Source of the DNA: a virus
DNA length: 22,370 bases
Virus record (IMG/VR): IMGVR_UViG_3300007539_010204
Span: 1-22,370 of that record
Strand: one strand, 5' to 3'
A program made the translations under genes and the position numbers. Positions 1 to 6,869 of the stretch are shown one piece after another; the first letter of the stretch is position 1, and the number at the start of each line of letters is the position of its first letter. The notes beneath the pieces are model-generated. The model ran no database searches, had not been told where the DNA came from, and worked only from the letters and a program-made list of their open reading frames with translations.

Positions 1-46
1 CCGTTTTTTGGGGTTTAATTAATAAAAAGTCTTTATGTTTGTTCAT
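1..46 (-). CDS. Sulfotransferase, N-terminal fragment cut by window edge
   Basis: An ATG on the minus strand at 46-44 opens a frame that runs off the window after 15 codons, reading MNKHKDFLLIKPQKT followed by a codon beginning with G. It starts three bases after the TAA of the sulfotransferase at 50-628, the same tight spacing as the rest of this operon. A short charged start, a hydrophobic strand and then P-x-K-T-(G/A) is how the 5'-phosphosulfate-binding loop of PAPS-dependent sulfotransferases begins; compare the neighbour, which starts MVNHKHKFLFIHIPRTGG. The gene is therefore probably one more sulfotransferase of the left-arm cluster. Only the first strand and part of the loop are visible, so the call rests on a very short segment. 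Confidence 0.5.
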   Translation of the reverse strand, partial: MNKHKDFLLIKPQKT

Positions 47-49
47 AAT

Positions 50-628
50 TTATTCTCCAAATTCATACCCGAACAACTCGATGTCTCGCGCGTATCGTTC
101 TGCAACAATCTCGCGAGTTTCATCGTCGTAGTATTCGGTGTAGTGTTTTTTGTTTTTGTTTCGCATTTGAATTTTCCGTTGTTGGATGTTGCTATCAATG
201 TTTACACCAATTTTCTGTGATATGTATTGTAGGTCATTTTCACGATTTTCGAAACGACCAACAAAATCCATTTGTTCAGGATCAAAATAATCATGGAAAG
301 TTTCACCATTTTCATGTGCAGGTCTTTCGTAATGTTCAAGAAAGTATTTCAGAGATTTGCCTGCTCGTTCTCCAATTGGTCCTCCTGGATGTTTGCTTGT
401 GAACCAACTATCCTTGTATTTTGATATCATACAATCCCAAGGATTTCTAACAAAACTAAACTTAAAATATTCATCAAAAATCTCAGGATCTAATGTTTTC
501 TTCCAGTTATTTAAAGTCCAGTGTTTGTTTTTTTCTTTGTTTTCTTTGTAGTTCAATTGCGATTCAATGCTGGAACCTCCTGTGCGAGGGATGTGTATGA
601 ATAAGAATTTGTGTTTATGGTTTACCAT
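50..628 (-). CDS. PAPS-dependent sulfotransferase, Sulfotransfer_2-like (192 aa)
   Basis: Predicted to transfer sulfate from PAPS to a hydroxyl or amino group, most likely on a glycan. The 5'-phosphosulfate loop HIPRTGGSS is at residues 12-20 and the 3'-phosphate motif FVRNPWD at 59-65, the usual spacing for small bacterial and viral members. The C-terminal part contains HYTEYYDDETREIV and DIELFGYEF, the conserved tail of carbohydrate sulfotransferases that resemble heparan or chondroitin enzymes. There is no signal peptide or membrane segment, so it should act in the host cytoplasm. The ATG at 628 overlaps the stop of the SGNH gene by 14 bases, which suggests translational coupling. Its last third closely resembles the sulfotransferase at 4591-5196, but its codons are visibly richer in G and C, which hints at a different history. 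The acceptor is unknown. Confidence 0.9.
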   Translation of the reverse strand: MVNHKHKFLFIHIPRTGGSSIESQLNYKENKEKNKHWTLNNWKKTLDPEIFDEYFKFSFVRNPWDCMISKYKDSWFTSKHPGGPIGERAGKSLKYFLEHYERPAHENGETFHDYFDPEQMDFVGRFENRENDLQYISQKIGVNIDSNIQQRKIQMRNKNKKHYTEYYDDETREIVAERYARDIELFGYEFGE

Positions 629-1313
629 TTAATGTGAGGGTTTTAAATCTTTCATGATATATAAAAATAGAACTATCCATTATAATTTTATCGATTGCCT
701 GCTCAAATGACCCTGGCGCTGGGAGCTTCATCCCTTTAATTTGTAATTTTTTTATTACTAATTCTTGAATAGAAGTGCCAAGGTGTATAGGATCAATTCC
801 TCTGTCCCTGTCGAGCTCTACTAGGTGAGAATTTAAATCCTTCAGCAATTCATCATATATATCACAAAAAACTAAATCATTTTCTTTGCAAAATGTAGAG
901 ATATTTTTATTCCATATTTGGTTTGTTGCATTTTGATCGACCCACTTGTGTGGGATGACATTGTATATGATCAAATTTTTATACGATGATTTAATTTTTA
1001 ATATTGAATTTTTGAATCTTGAAATTGAATTAATTATTTTGTTCTCTGGTTTTTTTTGTGGCCCCCGCCGAGTCCAAGAACCGTATGTGTTCCACCTGCA
1101 ATCAGGCTCTCCAAAGGTTAATAAAAAATAATCATCTTTTTTAAAATGTGACATAGCATGCAAAAGTCTTTTTTCTGTGATCTTTACTGCTTTTTCGTCT
1201 GTAAAATTGCATATTTGTCCACCCCCAATATAAATAGGGATAAAATAATCACTACCTCCGAAAGATCGAGAATGGCTATCGCCAATAACTATAATTTGTC
1301 TCTTTATATTCAT
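615..1313 (-). CDS. SGNH/GDSL hydrolase-like protein (232 aa)
   Basis: The N-terminus reads MNIKRQIIVIGDSHSR: a hydrophobic strand leading into GDSHS at residues 11-15, the block I nucleophile motif of SGNH hydrolases. GEPDCR at 68-73 lies where block III is expected, and DPIHLG at 174-179 supplies the block V Asp-x-x-His pair. The family includes esterases, lipases and carbohydrate O-acetyl esterases or acyltransferases; here, among glycosyltransferases and sulfotransferases, removal or transfer of an acyl group on a sugar is plausible but inferred. I chose the ATG at 1313 because it lies two bases after the stop of the upstream gene (1316) and directly precedes the first strand; an ATG at 1337 would add eight unlikely residues inside that gene. 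The 3' end overlaps the next sulfotransferase by 14 bases. Confidence 0.7.
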   Translation of the reverse strand: MNIKRQIIVIGDSHSRSFGGSDYFIPIYIGGGQICNFTDEKAVKITEKRLLHAMSHFKKDDYFLLTFGEPDCRWNTYGSWTRRGPQKKPENKIINSISRFKNSILKIKSSYKNLIIYNVIPHKWVDQNATNQIWNKNISTFCKENDLVFCDIYDELLKDLNSHLVELDRDRGIDPIHLGTSIQELVIKKLQIKGMKLPAPGSFEQAIDKIIMDSSIFIYHERFKTLTLNGKP

Positions 1314-1315
1314 TT

Positions 1316-2011
1316 TTAATCTAAACTTATATTCCATTGAGTAAAATTGCCTTGCATTTTGCCTTGAGAATTGATTCTTTGATTGTCTTGGTTTTTGGAG
1401 TAGCCTTTGCTATTCATCCATTTTCTGCCATTATCTCTACAGGTGGCACCCCCCAGGGAGGTTACATTATAGTCAACTAGTTGTTTTGGGACTTTTAGTT
1501 CCCAAAGCCATCTTTCGGGGTTTTCGTTTTCTGGTATAGGATGTTGTGTTAATATTGATTGAATAATTGAGGTTTGAAATAAGCCAGGTAAAAAATGAAT
1601 TCGATTTTGAACTCGTTTTTTACCAGCAATGCATTGTAGTATGTTATTACGATTATCTGATTTTATTTTATTGATGTAATTGTCGACACAAATCTCGCCA
1701 TCAAATAACCAATCATCTTCCACATTAAAAAAATATTCGCCTTTGGGTTGAGATAATACCCAGCTAGCTGCACAAGAAAAATTTCCTCCAGGTTCGCCAA
1801 TTCGATAATGTACTTCACCGAAATAAGATCTAGCTACTTTAAGCTCTTCATTGATAGCTTGATCAGAGCTATCTGGTACTGGATCAATATTAATATATAA
1901 AACACCCTCTGTCTTCAAGTCAACATCAACCAATGTATTACTCAGACTTCTGTATGTTTGGTCTAATAGCTCTGGGCGAACACAGGCGGTTGTTGTGAAC
2001 TCAAGATGCAT
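1316..2011 (-). CDS. GT2-like (GT-A fold) glycosyltransferase (231 aa)
   Basis: The protein starts MHLEFTTTACVRPELLDQTY, the typical first strand of GT-A glycosyltransferases with the R-P-x-L-L element that leads to the nucleotide-sugar pocket. VEDDW at 97-101 is the acidic, metal-binding DxD-type motif, preceded by GEYFFN as in GT2 enzymes. It should transfer a sugar from a nucleotide sugar; donor and acceptor cannot be read. A longer frame starts at 2116 but lies inside the upstream sulfotransferase gene; the ATG at 2011 follows that gene's stop (2013) by one base and gives a standard start, so I use it. It is one of four or five glycosyltransferase domains in the window and sits between a sulfotransferase and the SGNH hydrolase-like gene, as expected for a glycan-building operon. 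Confidence 0.8.
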   Translation of the reverse strand: MHLEFTTTACVRPELLDQTYRSLSNTLVDVDLKTEGVLYINIDPVPDSSDQAINEELKVARSYFGEVHYRIGEPGGNFSCAASWVLSQPKGEYFFNVEDDWLFDGEICVDNYINKIKSDNRNNILQCIAGKKRVQNRIHFLPGLFQTSIIQSILTQHPIPENENPERWLWELKVPKQLVDYNVTSLGGATCRDNGRKWMNSKGYSKNQDNQRINSQGKMQGNFTQWNISLD

Positions 2012-2012
2012 A

Positions 2013-2771
2013 TTATAAATTATGAGAAAGAAGAAAGTCTTGATACTTTTTAACCATTGGAAAATCATTTTCAAAAATTTCGATTTCTTCGGTTGAGAAC
2101 TTCTTCTTCCACTCATTAATATCAGTAGTACGTTTGTGGATTTTTAGACCTTTTTTAATAATTTCGTCAGTTCGATCTCTAATAGGTCTGAACGATTTAT
2201 TATGTTTCTCGTAAATAGATTGGTGTAAAGAAGGTAAGTTTATATGATTTAAAAATAGATGTAAAAATTGAGAGAAGTTTGAGATCATTAATTCATATGG
2301 AAGAATAAGTTTATTTTGAAATTCGTTGTCATCAAAAACCTTGCTTAAATTTTTACACAAACCATTCATTCTACGACCAGCAAATTTATTTAAGCCAATT
2401 TTTTGTATTGAAAGTTGTTTCTCGAGATGATCTTTTTCGCTAAATCCAGAATCAAGCGGAGAATGAGTATAGGCAAAAGAATAAAACATGGAAATAGCAA
2501 TAGATAAAGGATTTCGTACAACAAAAATAAATTTATCGTTCCCTGAATAAGGTGGAAGCCAATCTAGCCTTTTGACCATATCGATATCAACGGCAACATC
2601 TTTATCGGATAAAGTTAAGCTTATCGGAGTAAAGATCCTAGGCTTTACTAAAGTTCTATCTTGAGAGATAAAAGATGCAGAATTAGAAAGAATACGTTCT
2701 ATTATAGTAGACCCGCATTTATGAAAACACACTAAATTATATTTACTGGAGGATTTAGTTGGTGAATGCAT
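2013..2771 (-). CDS. Sulfotransferase family protein (252 aa)
   Basis: A divergent PAPS-dependent sulfotransferase. The 5'-phosphosulfate loop is FHKCGSTII around residues 16-24, with cysteine in place of the usual T/A before glycine, and the 3'-phosphate motif is FVVRNPLSIAISMFYSF at 83-99. This second motif, with Ser 90 and the downstream S-x-x-x-x-Y/F pattern, resembles lipid, sugar and alcohol sulfotransferases (Sulfotransfer_1/3-like) more than the RNPWDR type of its neighbours, so it probably uses a different acceptor. It has no signal peptide. The ATG at 2771 lies 13 bases after the stop of the fucosyltransferase-like gene. Confidence 0.82.
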   Translation of the reverse strand: MHSPTKSSSKYNLVCFHKCGSTIIERILSNSASFISQDRTLVKPRIFTPISLTLSDKDVAVDIDMVKRLDWLPPYSGNDKFIFVVRNPLSIAISMFYSFAYTHSPLDSGFSEKDHLEKQLSIQKIGLNKFAGRRMNGLCKNLSKVFDDNEFQNKLILPYELMISNFSQFLHLFLNHINLPSLHQSIYEKHNKSFRPIRDRTDEIIKKGLKIHKRTTDINEWKKKFSTEEIEIFENDFPMVKKYQDFLLSHNL

Positions 2772-2784
2772 AGTTAATATTATA

Positions 2785-3570
2785 TTAATCTAAAGAGGTA
2801 AACTCAGTATTATTTACACATTGATTTTCCAAGTATCGATAAATATTACTGCTTTTTGTACCTATAAATTGTTTAGCGTTTTTAGAAATTTCGATTGGGC
2901 TTAAAAATTTTAATAAATCATTTTCTGTATAAATTTTATTGTTATCAAGATCCTTATCGGTTGAATGCCCCTGATCTTCAGGATTAGTTAAGGTAACAAT
3001 ACGGCGCTTGATATTGTTTTTGCGCAAATACTCTTTGCCTTCGAGAATACATTTGTAGTCGTCTGTAAAAATAAATATTGTCTCTACAGAATTATTGATT
3101 CTATTGAAATAGTGTTCAAACTCAAATCTTTTAGATTCTGCTCTACCTCTGCTCTCCGCCCATCTATAAAGTGCTTCACCAACTTTGTCTCCTCTTCGAA
3201 TATGTAAACAATTATATTGTTCGTTCAAAGAAAGTTTTTTGATTTTTGAATTTAATTTATTCTGAAAGTTGTCGGTATATGAAAAGAAGCTAGAACATGT
3301 TTGTTGGTCGATTGAAAATTTATAATGTTTTCTTGAAGCTTTTCTCCACGGTCTTGGGGGAACTAACCGCGATCCATCAATGGGTTCACTAACGAAGAAA
3401 TCTGGAAACTTAAAAACATCATATATAGATACTTTTTTAAAATATTGAGATTTGCTTGCGTCTATAAAAACTTTACAGTCTTCGCGTATCACACTCTCGT
3501 AAAAGCCTAATAAGGAATTAAGTTCTGCACATAACCCGCGTCTGGTTAATTGATATATATATTTTTTCAC
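2785..3570 (-). CDS. Fucosyltransferase-like glycosyltransferase (261 aa)
   Basis: The central motif CLHIRRGDK (residues 121-129) is the GDP-fucose-binding H-x-R-R-G-D signature of GT11, GT23 and GT65/68 fucosyltransferases. IFTDDY at 167-172 matches the strand that follows in FUT8/NodZ-like enzymes, and FIGTKSSNIYRYL at 235-247 resembles their C-terminal F-x-G-T/S-x-S-S-N-x-x-R element. The N-terminal RRGLCAELNSLLGFYESV fits the first loop of the fold. It would add fucose, or a related sugar, to a glycan or protein. The start is GTG at 3570, three bases after the stop of the exostosin-like gene; no earlier start in this frame is free of that gene. Donor identity and linkage are unproven, and the protein is shorter than FUT8-type enzymes. 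Confidence 0.72.
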   Translation of the reverse strand: MKKYIYQLTRRGLCAELNSLLGFYESVIREDCKVFIDASKSQYFKKVSIYDVFKFPDFFVSEPIDGSRLVPPRPWRKASRKHYKFSIDQQTCSSFFSYTDNFQNKLNSKIKKLSLNEQYNCLHIRRGDKVGEALYRWAESRGRAESKRFEFEHYFNRINNSVETIFIFTDDYKCILEGKEYLRKNNIKRRIVTLTNPEDQGHSTDKDLDNNKIYTENDLLKFLSPIEISKNAKQFIGTKSSNIYRYLENQCVNNTEFTSLD

Positions 3571-3573
3571 GTA

Positions 3574-4581
3574 TCAAATTTTAGAATCTAGACCTTTTAG
3601 CTTAAGAAACTCATCACAAATTAATTTATTGTCAATTTTTGAGACATCAAAATCATTTTTATAAATTTCAATGCATTTAGCTAATCTAAATTCATCCCAA
3701 GGGAAATTAGAAGGAGTATCTCTAAAAAAAGTTTCAAACAAATGAATACAATTTTTTTTCATTTCTAAAACCTTTTCTTTGTCTGATAATACTTCAAGTA
3801 TTTTTGCTTGAATTTCCTTGACAGTTTGTTTGCTTAAGTCAAATAAAAGCATATAATCCTCTACATTTTCCATAATATTCTCCCAGCCGATATTCATTGC
3901 ATTAACACATATTGGTATACATCCACATTGTATAACGTCAAAAAAACTATGAGTTGATGGTCTATCACCCCGAAGAACAAAAGACATATCTGAATTAGAT
4001 AATTCTTTTAGGTAATTATCATGCTCGCTTGCGGGGCATGGTTCTACATAAATACGATGTTTAAATTCTTCTATGCAAAAATTAGGATTAGGTTTTTTTT
4101 GAAAAAAATCAAAAATTTTCCTACGAGTGCGATGATTACCAACATTGCCTTTCCAGTAGACTCTATTGTAATAGCTCACTCGATCAACCCTATCTTTTAG
4201 TCTCCAGTAAAGCGGGGGCTTAGATATAGTTCTTGCTATATTCCAGTCCACAGGAACATGAATAAGATATGGGTTTTTGCAAAAATCATTACGAGTAAAA
4301 CAAAAATTCTTAGCCTCAGGCACTTCTATTTTATCATCGACACAAAAGCCTGATCGACAGCCCTTCCTCCTGTAAAGACCTTTGTTATTAGCAGCGATAT
4401 ATTTCATGCGGTATATTGCTCTTGAGTTTTCTTTAAATACGGGCGAGTCTGAGTTCCAGTCGGACGGAAGAATCATTAAGTCGGCATTTTTTTTCTCTTT
4501 TACAAATTCAATATCAGGGTATTTAGCTTTAGTACAGATAAAACCTGTTCTACTTAAATAATTGTCTACATAAATTTTCAT
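3574..4581 (-). CDS. Exostosin-family (GT47-like) glycosyltransferase (335 aa)
   Basis: Residues 189-226 carry the exostosin signature: LSNSDMSFVLRGDRPSTHSF followed by FDVIQCGCIPICV, equivalent to the S-x-F-C-L-x-P-x-G...RxFEAIxxGCIPVV block of animal EXT and plant GT47 enzymes. This block forms part of the nucleotide-sugar site of the GT-B C-terminal domain. The N-terminal half (MKIYVDNYL...ADLMILPSDW) fits the first Rossmann-like half. Known GT47 enzymes build heparan sulfate backbones, xyloglucan and pectin side chains, or arabinosylate hydroxyproline; prokaryotic and viral members are poorly characterised. No membrane anchor is present, unlike eukaryotic EXT proteins. Its immediate neighbours are a sulfotransferase and a fucosyltransferase-like gene, so a sulfated or fucosylated glycan product is a reasonable inference. 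Confidence 0.8.
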   Translation of the reverse strand: MKIYVDNYLSRTGFICTKAKYPDIEFVKEKKNADLMILPSDWNSDSPVFKENSRAIYRMKYIAANNKGLYRRKGCRSGFCVDDKIEVPEAKNFCFTRNDFCKNPYLIHVPVDWNIARTISKPPLYWRLKDRVDRVSYYNRVYWKGNVGNHRTRRKIFDFFQKKPNPNFCIEEFKHRIYVEPCPASEHDNYLKELSNSDMSFVLRGDRPSTHSFFDVIQCGCIPICVNAMNIGWENIMENVEDYMLLFDLSKQTVKEIQAKILEVLSDKEKVLEMKKNCIHLFETFFRDTPSNFPWDEFRLAKCIEIYKNDFDVSKIDNKLICDEFLKLKGLDSKI

Positions 4582-4590
4582 TTTAAATAA

Positions 4591-5196
4591 TTATCTAGAA
4601 GTATATTCTTCAAATTTGTATCCGAACAACTCAATGTCTCGTGCATACTTTTTCGCAACAATTTCACGAGTTTCATCATCGTAGTACCCTGTATAATGTT
4701 TGTGGTTGACTTTGTTTTTGTGTGGAAGTTTTCGGCATGAAATTCCAATTTCGTTACACACAATTTTGAAGTCATGATCATAATTTTCCATTCTACCAAT
4801 AAAATCTATATCATCGTTTAAAAAGTGTACCATTGGTTTAAAATGCAACCAATTCAAATTATTGTTTAATTGATTTTTTACAAAACATTTAAAATCCAAT
4901 GATAATGTTTTTCCGAACTTTGTATCTTGTCCATTTCCATGCCCTCCTGTCAAATATTTATAAGCACTTACTAATCTATCGTATGGATTTCTTACAAATG
5001 AAAATACAAAGCATGAATCTCTGTATGCTTTGGGGTAACTTTTTACAGGCCTATGTAAGCAAATAGGCAAGTCTTTGTTATAATTTTTAAAGATTCCATA
5101 TATAGACATTCCACCTGCTTTGGGGACATGTATGAATAATGGTTTTTTTTTACTCACTATCTCTGGGAATAGACATAGTTCTTGGACCGTAAACAT
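4591..5196 (-). CDS. PAPS-dependent sulfotransferase, Sulfotransfer_2-like (201 aa or 188 aa)
   Basis: The 5'-phosphosulfate loop FIHVPKAGGMS is at residues 21-31 and the 3'-phosphate motif FVRNPYDRLVSAYKYL at 67-82, counting from the ATG at 5196. The C-terminal HYTGYYDDETREIV and DIELFGYKF are almost identical to the end of the sulfotransferase at 50-628, so the two are recent relatives. The start is uncertain: the ATG at 5196 overlaps the hydroxylase gene by 47 bases and has GAGAAG nearby as a possible ribosome site, while GTG at 5157 overlaps by only 8 bases and would place the loop as close to the N-terminus as in the other cluster members. It is predicted to be cytoplasmic. The acceptor is unknown; the next gene is the exostosin-like glycosyltransferase. 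Confidence 0.9.
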   Translation of the reverse strand: MFTVQELCLFPEIVSKKKPLFIHVPKAGGMSIYGIFKNYNKDLPICLHRPVKSYPKAYRDSCFVFSFVRNPYDRLVSAYKYLTGGHGNGQDTKFGKTLSLDFKCFVKNQLNNNLNWLHFKPMVHFLNDDIDFIGRMENYDHDFKIVCNEIGISCRKLPHKNKVNHKHYTGYYDDETREIVAKKYARDIELFGYKFEEYTSR

Positions 5197-6235
5197 TAAT
5201 AACTTCTCGGTCTTCGCTAGCTTCCCTAATCCATATAGTTAATATATATTTTAATCCTTTTTTTATCGTTGTTCCTTCATGATGACTAGACTCTAATGGG
5301 AATCCATTTTCATCTATATTTTTCCAGAAAACTGCCGTGCCAATTTTTGGTTTAATTTTTAAAATTTTACCTTTTTCGTTTTTCACATTCCAGAATTTAG
5401 TAGACCCTCCCTTTTTAGGTTCATTTAAATACACCATAAAAGAATATACCCTATTACCTCCTTCTTCTGGAGAAGCAAATTCTTGACCTCCACGCTCTCT
5501 AGTATCCCAGCCATCAAAATGACAATAAAAGTAATCACCTTTAGAGTATTTTTGCATTTGAATGCCTTCGCACCTATCTGGATGAACGCCTAACGCAAGA
5601 CATGCTTTGTTCTCTATAGACATTAGAAAAAGCATCTCATCTTTACTGAAATTTAAATTAGGCTGTCTTGTTATGAATGCAGTTTCGGACCTTCGATCAT
5701 CTTCATCAATAACATTACCCTCTCCATAAGCAGTTACTGGAGATGGTTCTAAATGACGCTCTCCTAAAGTTATCGCATCTTTGCATTGAGCTTCCGTCAT
5801 AAAATTATCAATCATAAAAATATCAAGAGCATCATCTTGAACTTGAATCTTCTTAGCAAATCTAGTAAAAAAAGGATAACCTTTAATGCCATTTAAATTT
5901 CCTGGATCTCTATACAAATTTTCTTTTTTAGATTTTTTAGATTTTTTCATTTTATTTTTAGAATTAGAATTTACAGAGTTATCTTTAGTTTCCACTTTTG
6001 AGGGTGGATTTTCTTCGGCTTTTTGTTTTTTAGAATCAGGTAATCTTTTGTGAGCTTCTCGAATGATCTCAACACACTCCTGTTGAGTCAAATCAAAACT
6101 TTTTAAAGTTTGAAGGACATATGAGGAAGGAGCTTTCGTCTCTATATTTTCTACGGTCCAATCAATCAAGTCGCATTTTTTCCAGTTAGCGCAGCCCTGC
6201 GGAGGGCATCCATTTTTAGAGCATTTATTTTCCAT
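5150..6235 (-). CDS. 2OG-Fe(II) dioxygenase, prolyl-4-hydroxylase type, with Cys-rich N-terminal extension (361 aa)
   Basis: The C-terminal catalytic domain (about 135-338) has the complete P4H signature: HFD at 239-241 (metal ligands), the distal His 319 in SHHEG, and Lys 329 ten residues later in KKGLKY, where P4H enzymes bind the 2-oxoglutarate carboxylate. It should hydroxylate proline or another residue in a protein, using Fe(II), O2 and 2-oxoglutarate. The N-terminal part is unusual: four cysteines at 5, 10, 15 and 21 (spacing 4, 4, 5) suggest a small metal or disulfide knot, followed by a predicted helical segment (35-66) and a lysine/serine-rich linker (68-105). It is the third hydroxylase in a row and is followed by a sulfotransferase. 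Hydroxylated residues could serve as O-glycan acceptors for the neighbouring glycosyltransferases; this is inference. Confidence 0.87.
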   Translation of the reverse strand: MENKCSKNGCPPQGCANWKKCDLIDWTVENIETKAPSSYVLQTLKSFDLTQQECVEIIREAHKRLPDSKKQKAEENPPSKVETKDNSVNSNSKNKMKKSKKSKKENLYRDPGNLNGIKGYPFFTRFAKKIQVQDDALDIFMIDNFMTEAQCKDAITLGERHLEPSPVTAYGEGNVIDEDDRRSETAFITRQPNLNFSKDEMLFLMSIENKACLALGVHPDRCEGIQMQKYSKGDYFYCHFDGWDTRERGGQEFASPEEGGNRVYSFMVYLNEPKKGGSTKFWNVKNEKGKILKIKPKIGTAVFWKNIDENGFPLESSHHEGTTIKKGLKYILTIWIREASEDREVINVYGPRTMSIPRDSE

Positions 6236-6266
6236 TTATATATAATAAGTTATTTTGTTAAAATTG

Positions 6267-6869
6267 TCAAATAAATTGAGAAAAAGAATAGTGAACAAAA
6301 AAGTTTTTGAAAGAATTACCTTTAAACTTAAATAGTCTTCCGTGTAAGCATTTAGCCGATTCATAAAAAACCATTTCACCTATATTAGCATAAACTTTCC
6401 TCCACTTTCCGTCATTTCCTTTTATATCAAAATGCCAATCTTCATTATTATTTGAACCTAAATCTTTATCTACGATTATTATTGAAGAAACATGGTGAGT
6501 TGCAAGATGATCGTAATGAGGCTTACAAATAGCTCCTTTTTTATATACCCTGATTCCATAACAATTGTTGGAACTTAAGGGGTTTTTAGATCCAGCCCAT
6601 TTTTGATGAATTCCTCCTAAAGAATTTAAAACATCAAACTCAAGCTTGTAAAAATTCTCAATATCATTAGTTGATGCTATATAAGAAAGTTCATCTTGTG
6701 GGATTAAACCGTTATGCTGATCAATGGAGACACGACCACACTTTTTGTAATAATCACTAATTATTTTCCAAACTTTTTTAGGTACTTTACGGACCTTAAA
6801 ACCTTTTTTACTTATAGATGGAAGGATTTCTCTGCTAAGTTTGATTTGAGAATTTTTCGTAAAGTTCAT
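6267..6869 (-). CDS. 2OG-Fe(II) dioxygenase-like protein (200 aa)
   Basis: Residues 103-120 (CYGIRVYKKGAICKPHYD) match the double-stranded beta-helix of P4H-like oxygenases: the Y-x-x-G-x-x-x-x-x-H-x-D pattern gives His 118 and Asp 120 as iron ligands, and His 176 in CLHGR is the distal ligand. The region in between (SSIIIVDKDL, WHFDI, GEMVFYES) follows the expected strand order. A basic residue binding 2-oxoglutarate is likely among Lys 181, Lys 183 and Lys 188 but is not clear. The first ATG is at 6869, inside the 3' end of the upstream hydroxylase gene (35-base overlap); a TTG at 6899 could extend it by ten residues. Related proteins occur in many marine phages with unknown substrates. It is probably a protein hydroxylase. 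Confidence 0.75.
   Translation of the reverse strand: MNFTKNSQIKLSREILPSISKKGFKVRKVPKKVWKIISDYYKKCGRVSIDQHNGLIPQDELSYIASTNDIENFYKLEFDVLNSLGGIHQKWAGSKNPLSSNNCYGIRVYKKGAICKPHYDHLATHHVSSIIIVDKDLGSNNNEDWHFDIKGNDGKWRKVYANIGEMVFYESAKCLHGRLFKFKGNSFKNFFVHYSFSQFI

Noticed and set aside
35-551. Three short plus-strand frames opposite the first sulfotransferase
   Set aside because: They are antisense to a gene with both PAPS-binding motifs and show F/V-rich, low-information translations.
4578-4799. Minus-strand open frame of 73 codons starting inside the sulfotransferase at 4591-5196
   Set aside because: It overlaps a convincing sulfotransferase gene nearly completely and its translation is low in recognisable structure; it is an alternative-frame shadow.
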